Shown here: positions 23,556 through 32,245 of the stretch, one piece after another
Position numbering within the stretch: position 1 is the stretch's first letter
Layout: every line of letters starts with the position of its first letter
From: Streptomyces sp. NBC_00576
Lineage (GTDB): Bacteria > Actinomycetota > Actinomycetes > Streptomycetales > Streptomycetaceae
DNA length: 64,000 bases
Assembly (NCBI RefSeq): GCF_036345175.1
Contig: NZ_CP107780.1
Location: 434,001-498,000, forward strand
Direction of reading: 5' to 3'
Program-made: the position numbers and the translations under genes
The notes under the pieces: generated by a model
What the model was told of the DNA's origin: nothing
Database searches by the model: none
Seen by the model: only the letters and a program-made list of their open reading frames with translations

Positions 23556-23589
23556 ACCGGCCGGCCGAAGACGAGCGAGGAGGACCGGT

Positions 23590-24000
23590 ATGAGCGACAA
23601 GCCCCAGAAGAAGGCGTACCAGGCGCCGGAGATCACCGTGACCTTCGAGGCGCGGCGCTGTCTGCACGCCGCCGAATGCCTCGGCGGCCTCCCCGAGGTC
23701 TTCGACACGAGTACACGTCCCTGGATTCAGCCCGATGGCGCCCCGGCCGACCGACTGGCAGAGGTGGTGCGCCGCTGCCCTTCCGGCGCGCTGCAGTACG
23801 AACTGACAGGTGGCGGGAGAGAGACTCCGGACCGGCCCACTCGCATCACCCGTACCCCTGCCGGACAGTTGCTCGTGCGCGGCGAACTGTTGCTGGACGC
23901 GCAGGAGGGGACGCACCCCGAGAGCAGGGCCGTGCTGTGCGGCTGCGGGAGCAGTCAACTGCAGCCGTACTGCGACCACTCCGGCCCGTGCGGCGAGTGA
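23590..24000 (+). CDS. Divergent 4Fe-4S plus CDGSH-type iron-sulfur protein
   Basis: This 136-residue protein joins two small iron-sulfur modules. The N-terminal half is a divergent mono-cluster ferredoxin domain (Cys24 and Cys30 in RRCLHAAECLGG, Cys63 in RRCPSG). The C-terminal half is a CDGSH-like 2Fe-2S site with Cys117, Cys119, Cys128 and His130 in CGCGSS...PYCDHSG, where the usual CDGSH reads CDHSG. Such proteins accompany GNAT proteins in many genomes and probably sense or transfer electrons. GAGGAGG precedes the ATG by 6 bases. Confidence 0.85.
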   Translation: MSDKPQKKAYQAPEITVTFEARRCLHAAECLGGLPEVFDTSTRPWIQPDGAPADRLAEVVRRCPSGALQYELTGGGRETPDRPTRITRTPAGQLLVRGELLLDAQEGTHPESRAVLCGCGSSQLQPYCDHSGPCGE

Positions 24001-24070
24001 CACCGGCGGAAGCCGCCGCCCCACCCGTTCCCGAACCGTTTGTCCCGGCAAGAACCCGGAGCTGAACCAT

Positions 24071-25000
24071 ATGTCCCTCGCAGTGCGGTTCTTCGAATAC
24101 GGCACCAGCGATGTGCTGCGCGTCATGGATGTTCCGGCGCCGGCCCCGGGCCCCGGACAAGTGCGGCTCGCGGTGCGGGCGGCAGGCGTCAATCCGTTCG
24201 ACTGGAAGGTCATGCAGGGGTTCATGAGCCAGGTGATGCCCCTCGACCTCCCTGCGGGCCTGGGGTCCGACGTGGCAGGTGTGGTGGACCATGTGGGGGA
24301 GGGAGTGACCGCCTTCGCCGTCGGCGACGAGGTCCTCGGGACCGCGCGTACCCCGGCCTACGCCGAGACCGCGGTCGCCGACGCGGCCGCGCTGGTCATC
24401 AAGCCGGCCGGCCTTCCCTGGGAGGTGGCCGGAACTCTGGCGGGTTCGGGCGGAACCGCGTGGACGGTCCTCGAACGCCTCAAGGTCGTCCAGGGTGAGA
24501 CCCTGCTGATCCATGCCGCCTCCGGTGGCGTGGGCACGTTCGCCGCCCAGCTCGCCGTGGCCCGTGGCGCGCGTGTGATCGGCACCGCCGGCCAGGACAA
24601 CCACGAACGGCTGCGCACGCTCGGCGTGATCCCCGTCGCCCACGGCGAGGGGCTCGCCGACCGGGTACGGGCCATCGCCCCCGAGGCGGTCGACGCCGTG
24701 CTCGACGCATCCGGCCGCGGCGAGATCCCGCTGTCCATCGAACTCGCCGGCGGCCCCGAGCGCGTCCTCACCCTCGTGGCCTTCGACGCCGGCGACCTGG
24801 GCATCCAGGTCCACACCGACGGCCCGAGCGGGAACGGCATCCGGGCCCTGCACGACATTCTCCCCCTGATCGAAGAAGGACGACTTCACGTCCCGATCTG
24901 GCGCACCTACCCCCTCGCGGAGGCCGCCGCCGCACTCGACCTGAGCCGTACGGGACACGTCGGCGGCAAGATCGTCCTGCTGCCGTCGGCCACCGCGTAG
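24071..25000 (+). CDS. Zinc-independent NADPH:quinone reductase-like MDR protein
   Basis: This 309-residue medium-chain dehydrogenase/reductase has the GroES-like N-domain (VRAAGVNPFDWKVMQG) and the nucleotide site HAASGGVGTFAAQLAVARGA. The catalytic-zinc Cys/His set is missing, as in quinone oxidoreductases. It would reduce quinones or enones with NADPH. The ATG at 24071 is preceded by GGAGC, and an upstream frame extension overlaps the previous gene. It is last in the MarR-controlled set and ends before a long convergent terminator. Confidence 0.9.
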   Translation: MSLAVRFFEYGTSDVLRVMDVPAPAPGPGQVRLAVRAAGVNPFDWKVMQGFMSQVMPLDLPAGLGSDVAGVVDHVGEGVTAFAVGDEVLGTARTPAYAETAVADAAALVIKPAGLPWEVAGTLAGSGGTAWTVLERLKVVQGETLLIHAASGGVGTFAAQLAVARGARVIGTAGQDNHERLRTLGVIPVAHGEGLADRVRAIAPEAVDAVLDASGRGEIPLSIELAGGPERVLTLVAFDAGDLGIQVHTDGPSGNGIRALHDILPLIEEGRLHVPIWRTYPLAEAAAALDLSRTGHVGGKIVLLPSATA

Positions 25001-25050
25001 CCGCGCCGACCGGCCCGGCAGCGCGCAGGGACGTCACCGCAGGCTGACTC

Positions 25051-25099
25051 ACGGTCTGCCGGTGGCGCCGGTCCGGGGCCGGTGCCACCGGCAGACCGT
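25051..25099. terminator. Long bidirectional terminator
   Basis: A perfect 16-bp inverted repeat (25051-25066 with 25084-25099) with an inner loop that can pair a further CCGG/CCGG separates two convergent operons, the redox cluster ending at 25000 and the glycosidase ending at 25247. The remaining bases to 25246 show no gene. Confidence 0.85.
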
Positions 25100-25246
25100 C
25101 ACGGGTACGAGGAACACGTACCGGGCGGGGCAGCCGTACCAAGGGTGGGCGCGGCATCAAGGGTTCGAGTCTGCTGGTGTGGTCGTGGCCGTCCGGCAGC
25201 GAAACGGGCGATCGCATGGCGGAAAGGCCCGCAGGAGTTGTCGCCG

Positions 25247-27100
25247 TCAGTTCTTGCCGAGCAGGCGCCAGATCTGGTTCTTCTTGCTGCCGAGGGCGCT
25301 CGCGGGGTCGCAGGTCCACTGGTGGATCAACGCGCCGGGTGTGGTCGAGACATCGCTGACGTCGACGCACTTGCCACTGTGGACGGCGACGAGTTGGTGG
25401 TCCTGGCTGTTGCCGAGCGCGGTGACGGGGTTGAGGGTGAACTGCTGGTTCGTGGCGCCGTTGCAGGTGTACTGGATGACGGCGGCGCCGTCGGCGCTGG
25501 ATGCCCCGGAGACGTCGAGGCACTTGCCGCTGAGCTCGTTGACGACGGTGTACGTGTTGGTCTTGCCGCTGACCGGCTTGAAGTCGAGCATCTGCTGGTA
25601 GCCGCCCTCGCAGGGATACTGCTGGTACTGGGTGCCGTTGGCGGTGCTGACGTTGGTGTCGTCCAGGCACTGACCGCTGTTCTCGCTCACGGCGACCGTG
25701 GAGATCGTGGTGTTGGACGGCGGGAGCAGGGTGACGGTGTAGCCGTCCTTGGCACTGGTCCAGGGGATGCTCACCGAGGCCGCGTTGCCGCTGACGGTCA
25801 GGGTGGTGTCGGAGATCGTGACCGGGCCGGTGACCGCCGCGCCCCCGTTGTAGGGCACACGTTGCACTACCGCACGGACCTGGCCGTTCGCCACGACCGA
25901 GGTGGTGTTCAGTCCGGTGAGGTCGACGTTGACCGTGCCGGTGTTTCCGCTGCTGCCGAGCAGGATCTTGGCGTTGGCCGCGGTGTTGTCCTTGGTGGCC
26001 AGGCCGTCCGTGCCGGTGCCCTGTGTGAGCTTGACGATGTTGCCGGTCTGGGAGCCGTAGTAGCGGTACATGAACCACTCACCGAGCGGCAGGTACTGGC
26101 CGGCGCTGTTCTTGGTGAGGAGATTGGCCTCGTTGTCGTGCAGCGCGGTGCCCGACGCCCAGTTGCCGCGCAGCCCGTCGGCGCCGGCCCGCTCCAGGCG
26201 GCCGATGAACCAGGCGCCGCCGCCCGGCGACTGCATGGACAGGGTGGCGTACTCGTTGATCTGGTACGGGCGGGTGTTGGTCAGACCCGCGGCGGAGAGG
26301 GTGGAGTTGGCGCGGCCGACGTCGGTGGCGGGGTCGCCGGGTTCGTCGTGCCAGCTGTAGATGTCGGGGGCGACGTTGTTCGCCTTGACGTAGGCCAGGT
26401 ACGTCGTCCACCAGCTGTTGGAGGGGTTCGGCTGGCCCGCGATGCTGGGGCCGACGATGAGCTGGGAGGGGAAGGCGGCGCGCACCTTGGCGTGGAAGCG
26501 CGACCACATCTGCAGGTACTGCGTCTGTGACGCGCCCCAGAAGCCGCTGCCGTCGGGTTCGTTCCACAGGTCCCACTGGACCGTCATGTTGTTGGCCTTG
26601 ACGTCGCTGATGAGCTGGGTGACGAAGGCGTCGAACTGCGTCCAGTCACCGTTGTCACCGGGCCAGCCCTGGCTGGTGGTGCCGTCGGCGCCCCATAGGT
26701 CGTGCGGGAGCAGCACGAAGGTGCCGCCGAGGGCGGCGGTGCGCTTGTACTGGGCCAGAGTGGAGGCCCAGCGGGTCTGGTAGTCGGCGAGGCTGGTTGC
26801 GTAGCCGCCACTGTTGAGCTGGGCGCCGCCGGCCCGCATGAAGTGCCACTTGATGTCCTTGAAGAAGTGGTCCTGGGGCAGCGAGCCGGTCGGGGTCAGT
26901 CCGTAGATCGTCCCGGAGGCGTGGTAGGTGGGGGCGCCTCCGGCGGTAGAGAAGTCGACGGTGACACTGGTGTCAGCTGCCTGCGACGGGGCGGCGGGCA
27001 GCAGGGCTCCGGCCAGGGCTGCCAGCAGGACGCCGGTGGTTGGGACTGCTCGGCGTCCGGTTCGGGTTCCGGGTCGGGGGCGCGGGCGGGGCGGGTGCAT
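25247..27100 (-). CDS. Secreted clan-A glycosidase with ricin-type lectin domain
   Basis: This 617-residue exported enzyme has a signal peptide (about 1-42) and a TIM-barrel catalytic region. The putative acid/base is Glu181 in LWNEPDG and the nucleophile Glu283 in QINEYATL, with YSWHDEPGDP between. A beta-sandwich follows (about 385-480), then a C-terminal ricin-type trefoil (CBM13, about 490-617) with three CLDxS/QxW-like repeats. The barrel shares the layout TIYGL...NEP...INEYA with the proteins at 3387 and 33630 but is more distant. It resembles GH39-type enzymes of arabinose- or xylose-containing polymers; the exact activity is unresolved. AGGAG precedes the ATG, and the GH63-like gene lies 63 bases upstream in the same operon. 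Confidence 0.8.
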   Translation of the reverse strand: MHPPRPRPRPGTRTGRRAVPTTGVLLAALAGALLPAAPSQAADTSVTVDFSTAGGAPTYHASGTIYGLTPTGSLPQDHFFKDIKWHFMRAGGAQLNSGGYATSLADYQTRWASTLAQYKRTAALGGTFVLLPHDLWGADGTTSQGWPGDNGDWTQFDAFVTQLISDVKANNMTVQWDLWNEPDGSGFWGASQTQYLQMWSRFHAKVRAAFPSQLIVGPSIAGQPNPSNSWWTTYLAYVKANNVAPDIYSWHDEPGDPATDVGRANSTLSAAGLTNTRPYQINEYATLSMQSPGGGAWFIGRLERAGADGLRGNWASGTALHDNEANLLTKNSAGQYLPLGEWFMYRYYGSQTGNIVKLTQGTGTDGLATKDNTAANAKILLGSSGNTGTVNVDLTGLNTTSVVANGQVRAVVQRVPYNGGAAVTGPVTISDTTLTVSGNAASVSIPWTSAKDGYTVTLLPPSNTTISTVAVSENSGQCLDDTNVSTANGTQYQQYPCEGGYQQMLDFKPVSGKTNTYTVVNELSGKCLDVSGASSADGAAVIQYTCNGATNQQFTLNPVTALGNSQDHQLVAVHSGKCVDVSDVSTTPGALIHQWTCDPASALGSKKNQIWRLLGKN

Positions 27101-27163
27101 GTGCGGCTCCTGGTGGATCGGGACCGGGTCGGTGAGGGCCCAGGCAGTGCGGAAGGTGGCTGG

Positions 27164-28900
27164 TCAGCGGCTGACTCGGCGTGCGTGTGCCGCTGCGAGG
27201 AAGAGGTAGCTGGCGGCGGTCCAGGTGTAGGCGCGGTCCCGCAGGCCCGTGCCGGTCAGGGCGTCGAAGTTCTCGGCGAAGCCGGAGGTTTCGCACAGGG
27301 CGCGGAAGCGGGCGCTGATCTCGTCCGCGAGGCGTTCGTGCCCGGCCCGGCGCAGCCCGTCTTCGATGAGGACGGTGGCGGGGGCCCAGATCGGTCCGCG
27401 CCAGTAGCCGTCGGAGCGGTAGTGCGGCGAGGTGGGCAGCTCGGTGGCCAGGCCGTACGGGGTCAGGTGGGCCTCGATCCGGTCGGCCAGCACGCTGCTG
27501 ACGTCGTCCGGCAGGCGCTCGCCCAGCACGATGGGCATCAGGTCGAGCAGGCTGGACGTGCTCCAGGTCTCCCCGGTGCCGACACCCCGGGCGACGAACC
27601 GGTCACCTGCCCAGAGCTGGTCGAACATCGCCGCCTGGGTCTCGGCAGCCGTTCGCTGCCATCGACGAGCGTCGTCCGGCCGACCCAACTCACTTGCGAG
27701 TTCGGCAAGTTGGTGCAACTGGAGGACGAGGAAGGCGGCCAGGTCGGCGGAGACGATCACGCGTGCGGGGTCGAAGGTGGTGGCGTTGTCCCAGCCGCTG
27801 TCGTTGCCGTGCTGGTAGTGGGGCAGTTCGCTACCGGGGGCGCGCCGTGCGGCGAGCCAGAAGTCGGTCCAGCGTTCCAGCCTGCCGTACGTCTCGGCCA
27901 GTTCGGCCTGCCCGAGCGGCTCGGGGAGCCGTCGGCGCAGGTGGCCGAAGGCCCAGCCGTGGATGGGCGGTTTGACGAAGTTGTACAGGACCTCGGAGTG
28001 GGTGACCGAGTCGGGCAGGGCTCCTGTCTGGTCCTGGTGGTCGAAGGGCAACTGGTACTGGTCCCAGGCCAGTTCGGGGGAGCCGGGGGCCAGGGCGAGG
28101 GCGTTGAAGCAGTGGTCCCAGCTCCAGACCTTGTCCATCCAGTGCTTGGACATCAGCACCGCGGGCCGGGTGACCAGCCCCGCCGGCCGTACGGTCGCGG
28201 ACCACAGGACGTAGGCGGCGAGTTCGGCGGCCGGGGTGGCGGACGAGCGCCAGGGGGCCACCGCGTCGACAAAGTCCGCGAAGGAGTTCTGCCCTTCCTC
28301 GACGAGCTTGGCGAACGCCGCCGCCGACGCGTACGGCGGGCGGGACGTGTCGAGTTCCTCGACCGCGACCTCCCACGATCCGTCAGCTTCGGCGGCGACC
28401 GTGAGGCCCCGGTCGGCACTGCCAAGGGCCTGGCTGCCGGAGGTGTCGGTCACCGTGCCGGAGAGCACCGTGACGCGGTAGCGGCGCCCGGTCTCGTACG
28501 ACGTGAACACGTGCGCGTCGGCGGCCGCGTCGTGGAAGAAGTAGGTGCCGCTGAACGGGGTCAGGGCTTTCGCCGCCGCGGAGATGCGCAGGGACAGCCC
28601 CGCACTTCGCAGGCGGACGGTGTCCGGTGATTCGTAGGCGAGGTCGATGCGGCCGTCCGTACCGGTCCAGCTGAGCAGGCCCGGGGTCGCCTCGACGCGG
28701 GTCTCGGCGCGGTCGCCCGTCGCCCGGTCCAGGGGAATCAGGCTCAGGACGGCGTGCATGCCGTTCTGGTGCGAGACGAGGTGGAGGTCCTCGGCGCGCG
28801 TCTTCTCCGCCAGCACGGGAGATATGCCGAACCAGGATCCGTGTGTGCTGAACGGGATGTCATGGACGGAGAAGGCCGGGCCGGGCGGAGCGGCGGTCAT
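27164..28900 (-). CDS. GH63-like (alpha/alpha)6 glycosidase
   Basis: This 578-residue protein lacks a signal peptide and is therefore cytoplasmic. An N-terminal beta-sandwich (about 1-215) precedes an (alpha/alpha)6 barrel with WSWDHCFNALAL, HGNDSGWDN (Asp367 as likely acid) and YWRGPIWAPA. FAENFDALTG (Glu543 as likely base) precedes the final TWTAASYLFLAA helix. These motifs fit GH63 and the related mannosylglycerate-hydrolase-type enzymes, which invert alpha-linkages. It probably cuts the oligosaccharide imported by the upstream transporter. The start at 28900 is set by homology because the ribosome site is weak. Confidence 0.8.
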   Translation of the reverse strand: MTAAPPGPAFSVHDIPFSTHGSWFGISPVLAEKTRAEDLHLVSHQNGMHAVLSLIPLDRATGDRAETRVEATPGLLSWTGTDGRIDLAYESPDTVRLRSAGLSLRISAAAKALTPFSGTYFFHDAAADAHVFTSYETGRRYRVTVLSGTVTDTSGSQALGSADRGLTVAAEADGSWEVAVEELDTSRPPYASAAAFAKLVEEGQNSFADFVDAVAPWRSSATPAAELAAYVLWSATVRPAGLVTRPAVLMSKHWMDKVWSWDHCFNALALAPGSPELAWDQYQLPFDHQDQTGALPDSVTHSEVLYNFVKPPIHGWAFGHLRRRLPEPLGQAELAETYGRLERWTDFWLAARRAPGSELPHYQHGNDSGWDNATTFDPARVIVSADLAAFLVLQLHQLAELASELGRPDDARRWQRTAAETQAAMFDQLWAGDRFVARGVGTGETWSTSSLLDLMPIVLGERLPDDVSSVLADRIEAHLTPYGLATELPTSPHYRSDGYWRGPIWAPATVLIEDGLRRAGHERLADEISARFRALCETSGFAENFDALTGTGLRDRAYTWTAASYLFLAAAHARRVSR

Positions 28901-28992
28901 GGAGGCGGTACTCGTTTCTTGAGCAGGGGTGATCGGCGGTCGGCCGTCCGTCCGGTGTACGGACGGTGGGGACCGGGAGGAGATGGTGGGGG

Positions 28993-29829
28993 TCAGTCCT
29001 TGACGGCTCCGGCGGTGACGCCGGCGGCGACGTAGCGCTGGGCGAGGACGAGGATGACTGTGGCGGGCAGGGAGGCGACGACGGCGGTGGCCATGATGGC
29101 GTTCCACTGCTGGTTGTTGTTGCCGATGTAGTGGTAGATGCCGAGGGTGATCGGCTCGTTGGCGCCGCCGCCCGCGAGGGTGCTGGCGAAGATGAAGTCG
29201 GACCAGGACCACAGGAACGCGAACAGGGACACCGTGACGACCGAGTTGCGGCTCATGGGCAGGACGATCGAGCGGAAGGTGCGCAGCGGGCCGGCGCCGT
29301 CCATGGTCGCGGCCTGGAGGAGTTCGCCGGGGATGTTGGACATGAACGCGGTGAAGATGAGGACGGCGAAGGGGACGGCGAGGGTGGAGTCGGCGACGAT
29401 CAGGCCGGGCACGGACTGCAGCAGGCCGAGCTGGAGGTAGATGGCGTAGAAGCCCATCGCCATGATGATGCCGGGGATCATCTGGGCGGCCAGCAGGACG
29501 AAGCTGAGGAGGCCGCCGCCGCGCGGGCGCAGTTTGGCCAGCGCGTAGCCGGCGGGTGCGGCCAGCGCCACGGTCAGTGCGACGGTGCCCAGACCGATGA
29601 CGAGGCTGGTGCCGAGGTAGGGCAACTGCTGGTCGAGGACGGCCCGGTAGCCCTCCAGCGTGGGCCGGGCGGGGAACAGGTCCGGCGGGCTCTTGCGCAT
29701 GTCCTGGTCGCGGGTGAAGGACACGTTGATCATCCAGTAGACCGGGAAGAGCATGAACGCGGTCAGGACGAGGCCGACGGCGGTCTTCCACCACGTACGG
29801 GGGCGCCGGTTCATGGCGATTCCTGTCAT
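28993..29829 (-). CDS. Sugar ABC transporter permease (MalG-like)
   Basis: This 278-residue CUT1 permease has six membrane segments, starting with VGLVLTAFMLFPVYWMIN, and the EAA-type loop QAATMDGAGPLRTFRSIVLP. The start ATG overlaps the stop of the preceding permease (29826-29829, ATGA). It is the third cistron of a binding protein-permease-permease-glycosidase operon read on the minus strand, and no ATPase is present. The substrate is inferred to be the oligosaccharide acted on by the downstream GH63-like enzyme. Confidence 0.9.
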   Translation of the reverse strand: MTGIAMNRRPRTWWKTAVGLVLTAFMLFPVYWMINVSFTRDQDMRKSPPDLFPARPTLEGYRAVLDQQLPYLGTSLVIGLGTVALTVALAAPAGYALAKLRPRGGGLLSFVLLAAQMIPGIIMAMGFYAIYLQLGLLQSVPGLIVADSTLAVPFAVLIFTAFMSNIPGELLQAATMDGAGPLRTFRSIVLPMSRNSVVTVSLFAFLWSWSDFIFASTLAGGGANEPITLGIYHYIGNNNQQWNAIMATAVVASLPATVILVLAQRYVAAGVTAGAVKD

Positions 29830-30809
29830 GACAGGGCCTGCTTTCGCTGGACCCGCATGTAGACGAGGCCGAAGAGCAGGGCGGCGACGACGAGGAGGTT
29901 GCCGACGGCCGCGCCGGGGCCGAAGGCGGGCAGCAGGTTGCCGAAGCCGAGCTGGTAGGACCAGGTGGCGAAGGTGGTGGAGGAGTCGGCGGGGCCGCCC
30001 TTGGTCATGATCCAGATGATGTCGAAGACCTTGAGCGTGTAGACGAGACCCAGCAGCAGGGTGATCGCGGAGACCGGGCGCAGCAGGGGGAAGGTGATGC
30101 GCCAAAAGCGCTGCCAGGCGTTGGCGCCGTCGAGGGCGGCGGCCTCGTACAGGCTGGTGGGGATGGACTGCAGGCCGGAGTAGAGGACGACGAGGTTGAA
30201 GGGGACGCCGATCCAGATGTTCGCGATGATCACCGAGGCCAGTGCCCAGGACGGCGAGGTCAGCCAGTTCACCGGGCCGATACCGACGGCGTGCAGGGTG
30301 GCGTTGACGATGCCGGAGTCGCTGTTGAGCATCCACGACCAGGTGGACGCCGACACGATCAGAGGCAGCAGCCACGGCACCAGGAACAGTGCGCGCAGAG
30401 TCGCGGAGAGCCGGAAGTGCTGGTTGAAGAAGACCGCGAGCGCCAGGCCGATCGCGTACTGGAAGACCAGGCACACGACGGTGAACACCATGGTGTGCAG
30501 CAGGGCCGGAGCGAAGACCGGGTCGTCGAACACCGTCAGGTAGTTCTTCAGGCCCGTGAACGGGGCGTCCCCCTGCACGAAGGAGCGGACCGTGTAGTTG
30601 CGCAGGCTCAGATCGATGTTGCGGTAGAGCGGATACGCGTAGAAGAAGGCGAGATAGACGACCACCGGGGCCAGGAAGGCCCAGGCGGCCCACTGCGGGG
30701 AGGCGGGCCGGCGCTGTCGCGGGGCGGCGGCCGGGGGCGGGGCGGCACTCGCCGCCCCGTTCCCCTCGCGCACCGGCAGCGGGTGGGGCGCTGGTGGGTT
30801 GCGGTTCAT
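29826..30809 (-). CDS. Sugar ABC transporter permease (MalF-like)
   Basis: This 327-residue CUT1 permease has a Pro/Ala-rich cytoplasmic tail of about 45 residues before the first helix (WAAWAFLAPVVVYLAFFYAYP) and carries the loop EAAALDGANAWQRFWRITFP. The ATG at 30809 has GAGG upstream, whereas the frame before it would run through the end of the binding-protein gene. It lies 20 bases after that gene and overlaps the next permease. Confidence 0.9.
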   Translation of the reverse strand: MNRNPPAPHPLPVREGNGAASAAPPPAAAPRQRRPASPQWAAWAFLAPVVVYLAFFYAYPLYRNIDLSLRNYTVRSFVQGDAPFTGLKNYLTVFDDPVFAPALLHTMVFTVVCLVFQYAIGLALAVFFNQHFRLSATLRALFLVPWLLPLIVSASTWSWMLNSDSGIVNATLHAVGIGPVNWLTSPSWALASVIIANIWIGVPFNLVVLYSGLQSIPTSLYEAAALDGANAWQRFWRITFPLLRPVSAITLLLGLVYTLKVFDIIWIMTKGGPADSSTTFATWSYQLGFGNLLPAFGPGAAVGNLLVVAALLFGLVYMRVQRKQALS

Positions 30810-30829
30810 CAACGGGCCTCTGGCACTGG

Positions 30830-32077
30830 TTACTTGACGGCGGACTGGGCCGAAGTGAGCGCGTCCTTGGGGGACTTGGCGCCGCTGAGCGCGGACTGGA
30901 CGGCCTTCCACATCTGCTCGGAGATCTTGGGGTACTTGGTGCCCAGGTCGTCACTGGTGCGGCCCTTGGCCGCCTTGACCGCGTCCACCCACGGCTTGAG
31001 CTTCGCGTTGGCCGCGACCTGCTTGTCCTGGACCTCACCGGTGGGGGCGACATAGGACAGGGTGGTGTCGGTGTCGTACAGGTTCTGGGTGCTGGTCAGG
31101 CAGGAGACGAGCTTTTGTGCGGTGGTGTAGCGGCCGGTGTCGTCCTGCACCGGGATGGTGACGAACTCGCCGCCCGTCGGGGCCGCCGCGTTGCCTCCTG
31201 CGGCAGCGGGCACGGGGATGACGCCGTAGTCGAGACCGGCCTTGTCGGCGCCCGCGAGCTGCCAGGTGCCGTTCTCCGCGAACGCGTAGTCGCCGCTCGC
31301 GAACTCCTGCCAACTCGTCGTCTGGGTGTTGTTGAGCACCGAGTTGGGGGCGTAGCCCTTGCCCAGCCAGTCCTTCCACAGCGACAGCGCGGACACGCCC
31401 TGGGCGGAGTCGAGTTCGGTCAGTTTCGCGCCGGAGCCCCACAACCACGGCAGGAACTGGAAGCTGCCCTCCTCCGTGCCGATCGCGGAGAACGTGATGC
31501 CCTTCTTGCCCGCCTCCTTCACCTTCGCCAGCGCCGCGGTCAGCGACGTCCAGTCCCTGACCGAGGAGATGTCCACCCCGGCCTCCTTGAGCACCTTGTT
31601 GTTGTAGTAGAGGGCGAGGGTGTTGGCGCCGATCGGCGTGCCGTAGGTCTTCCCGCCCGACTGGCCGGCGCCGAGCAGGTTGGGATCGACGCCGGAGGTG
31701 TCGAGCTTGTTGTCGCCGGTCGTGGTGAGCACGCCCGCCTCCGCCAGCGTCGACACCACCGGGTTGTCGACGATCAGCACATCCGGGGAGTTGCCCTGCT
31801 GCGCCGCCAGCAGCGTCTTGCTGGTCAGGTCACTGGTGTCGAACGCCGTCCGCTTGACCTTCACACCCGCCTCGGTGCCACAGCCCTCCAGCAGCTTCGC
31901 CCACGCCGAACCCTTCGCGAACTGCGGGTACGGGTCCCAGATCGTGTACGTGGCGTCGTCCGCCGCCTTCGTGGAGGAGCCGCTCTTACCGGAGCCGCAA
32001 GCGGTGGCACCGGCGGTGACGGCGACGACGGTCAGGACTGCGGCGGTCAGGCGGCGCCTTCTGGAGGAGCTGTTCAT
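30830..32077 (-). CDS. Sugar ABC transporter substrate-binding lipoprotein (CUT1)
   Basis: This 415-residue lipoprotein has four Arg residues, a hydrophobic segment and lipobox ATAC with Cys27. The mature part starts with a Lys/Ser-rich linker and then YTIWDPYPQF. Typical family stretches are NSPDVLIVDNPVV, ALYYNNKVLKEAGVD and YAFAENGTWQLAG. AAGGAA lies before the ATG at 32077, and the longer upstream frame is not needed. It starts the minus-strand operon continuing to 25247. The LacI gene immediately upstream is the likely regulator. Confidence 0.9.
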   Translation of the reverse strand: MNSSSRRRRLTAAVLTVVAVTAGATACGSGKSGSSTKAADDATYTIWDPYPQFAKGSAWAKLLEGCGTEAGVKVKRTAFDTSDLTSKTLLAAQQGNSPDVLIVDNPVVSTLAEAGVLTTTGDNKLDTSGVDPNLLGAGQSGGKTYGTPIGANTLALYYNNKVLKEAGVDISSVRDWTSLTAALAKVKEAGKKGITFSAIGTEEGSFQFLPWLWGSGAKLTELDSAQGVSALSLWKDWLGKGYAPNSVLNNTQTTSWQEFASGDYAFAENGTWQLAGADKAGLDYGVIPVPAAAGGNAAAPTGGEFVTIPVQDDTGRYTTAQKLVSCLTSTQNLYDTDTTLSYVAPTGEVQDKQVAANAKLKPWVDAVKAAKGRTSDDLGTKYPKISEQMWKAVQSALSGAKSPKDALTSAQSAVK

Positions 32078-32142
32078 CGCGGGTTCCTTTGTTTTTGGCA
32101 TGCGGGTGCCGAGGCGAGGGGTTGCCGGGGGTTCGGGCACGC

Positions 32143-32179
32143 CTGACGTCAGTGCGGGCGCGGTTGATGAGTGGTTCGA
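32143..32179 (-). promoter_or_regulatory. Candidate control sites of the binding-protein operon
   Basis: CTGACGTCAG (32143-32152) is a perfect palindrome, and TGACGTCA recurs at 39529-39536 before the BNR enzyme. On the minus strand TCGAACCACTC (32179-32169) shares its first six bases after T with the palindrome CGAACCGGTTCG and is identical to 33424-33434. These may be regulator sites, but no clear -35/-10 pair was found next to them. Confidence 0.35.
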
Positions 32180-32245
32180 GCGTCGGGCGAGGTGAAGAAG
32201 GAGGTCAGGGCATAGCCGTGGGGTGCGTCAGGGTGTCGTACCGGG

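Noticed and set aside
25155..25190. tRNA-like GGGTTCGAGTC string
   Set aside because: No cloverleaf can be drawn around it; there is no acceptor stem or anticodon arm at the right distance.
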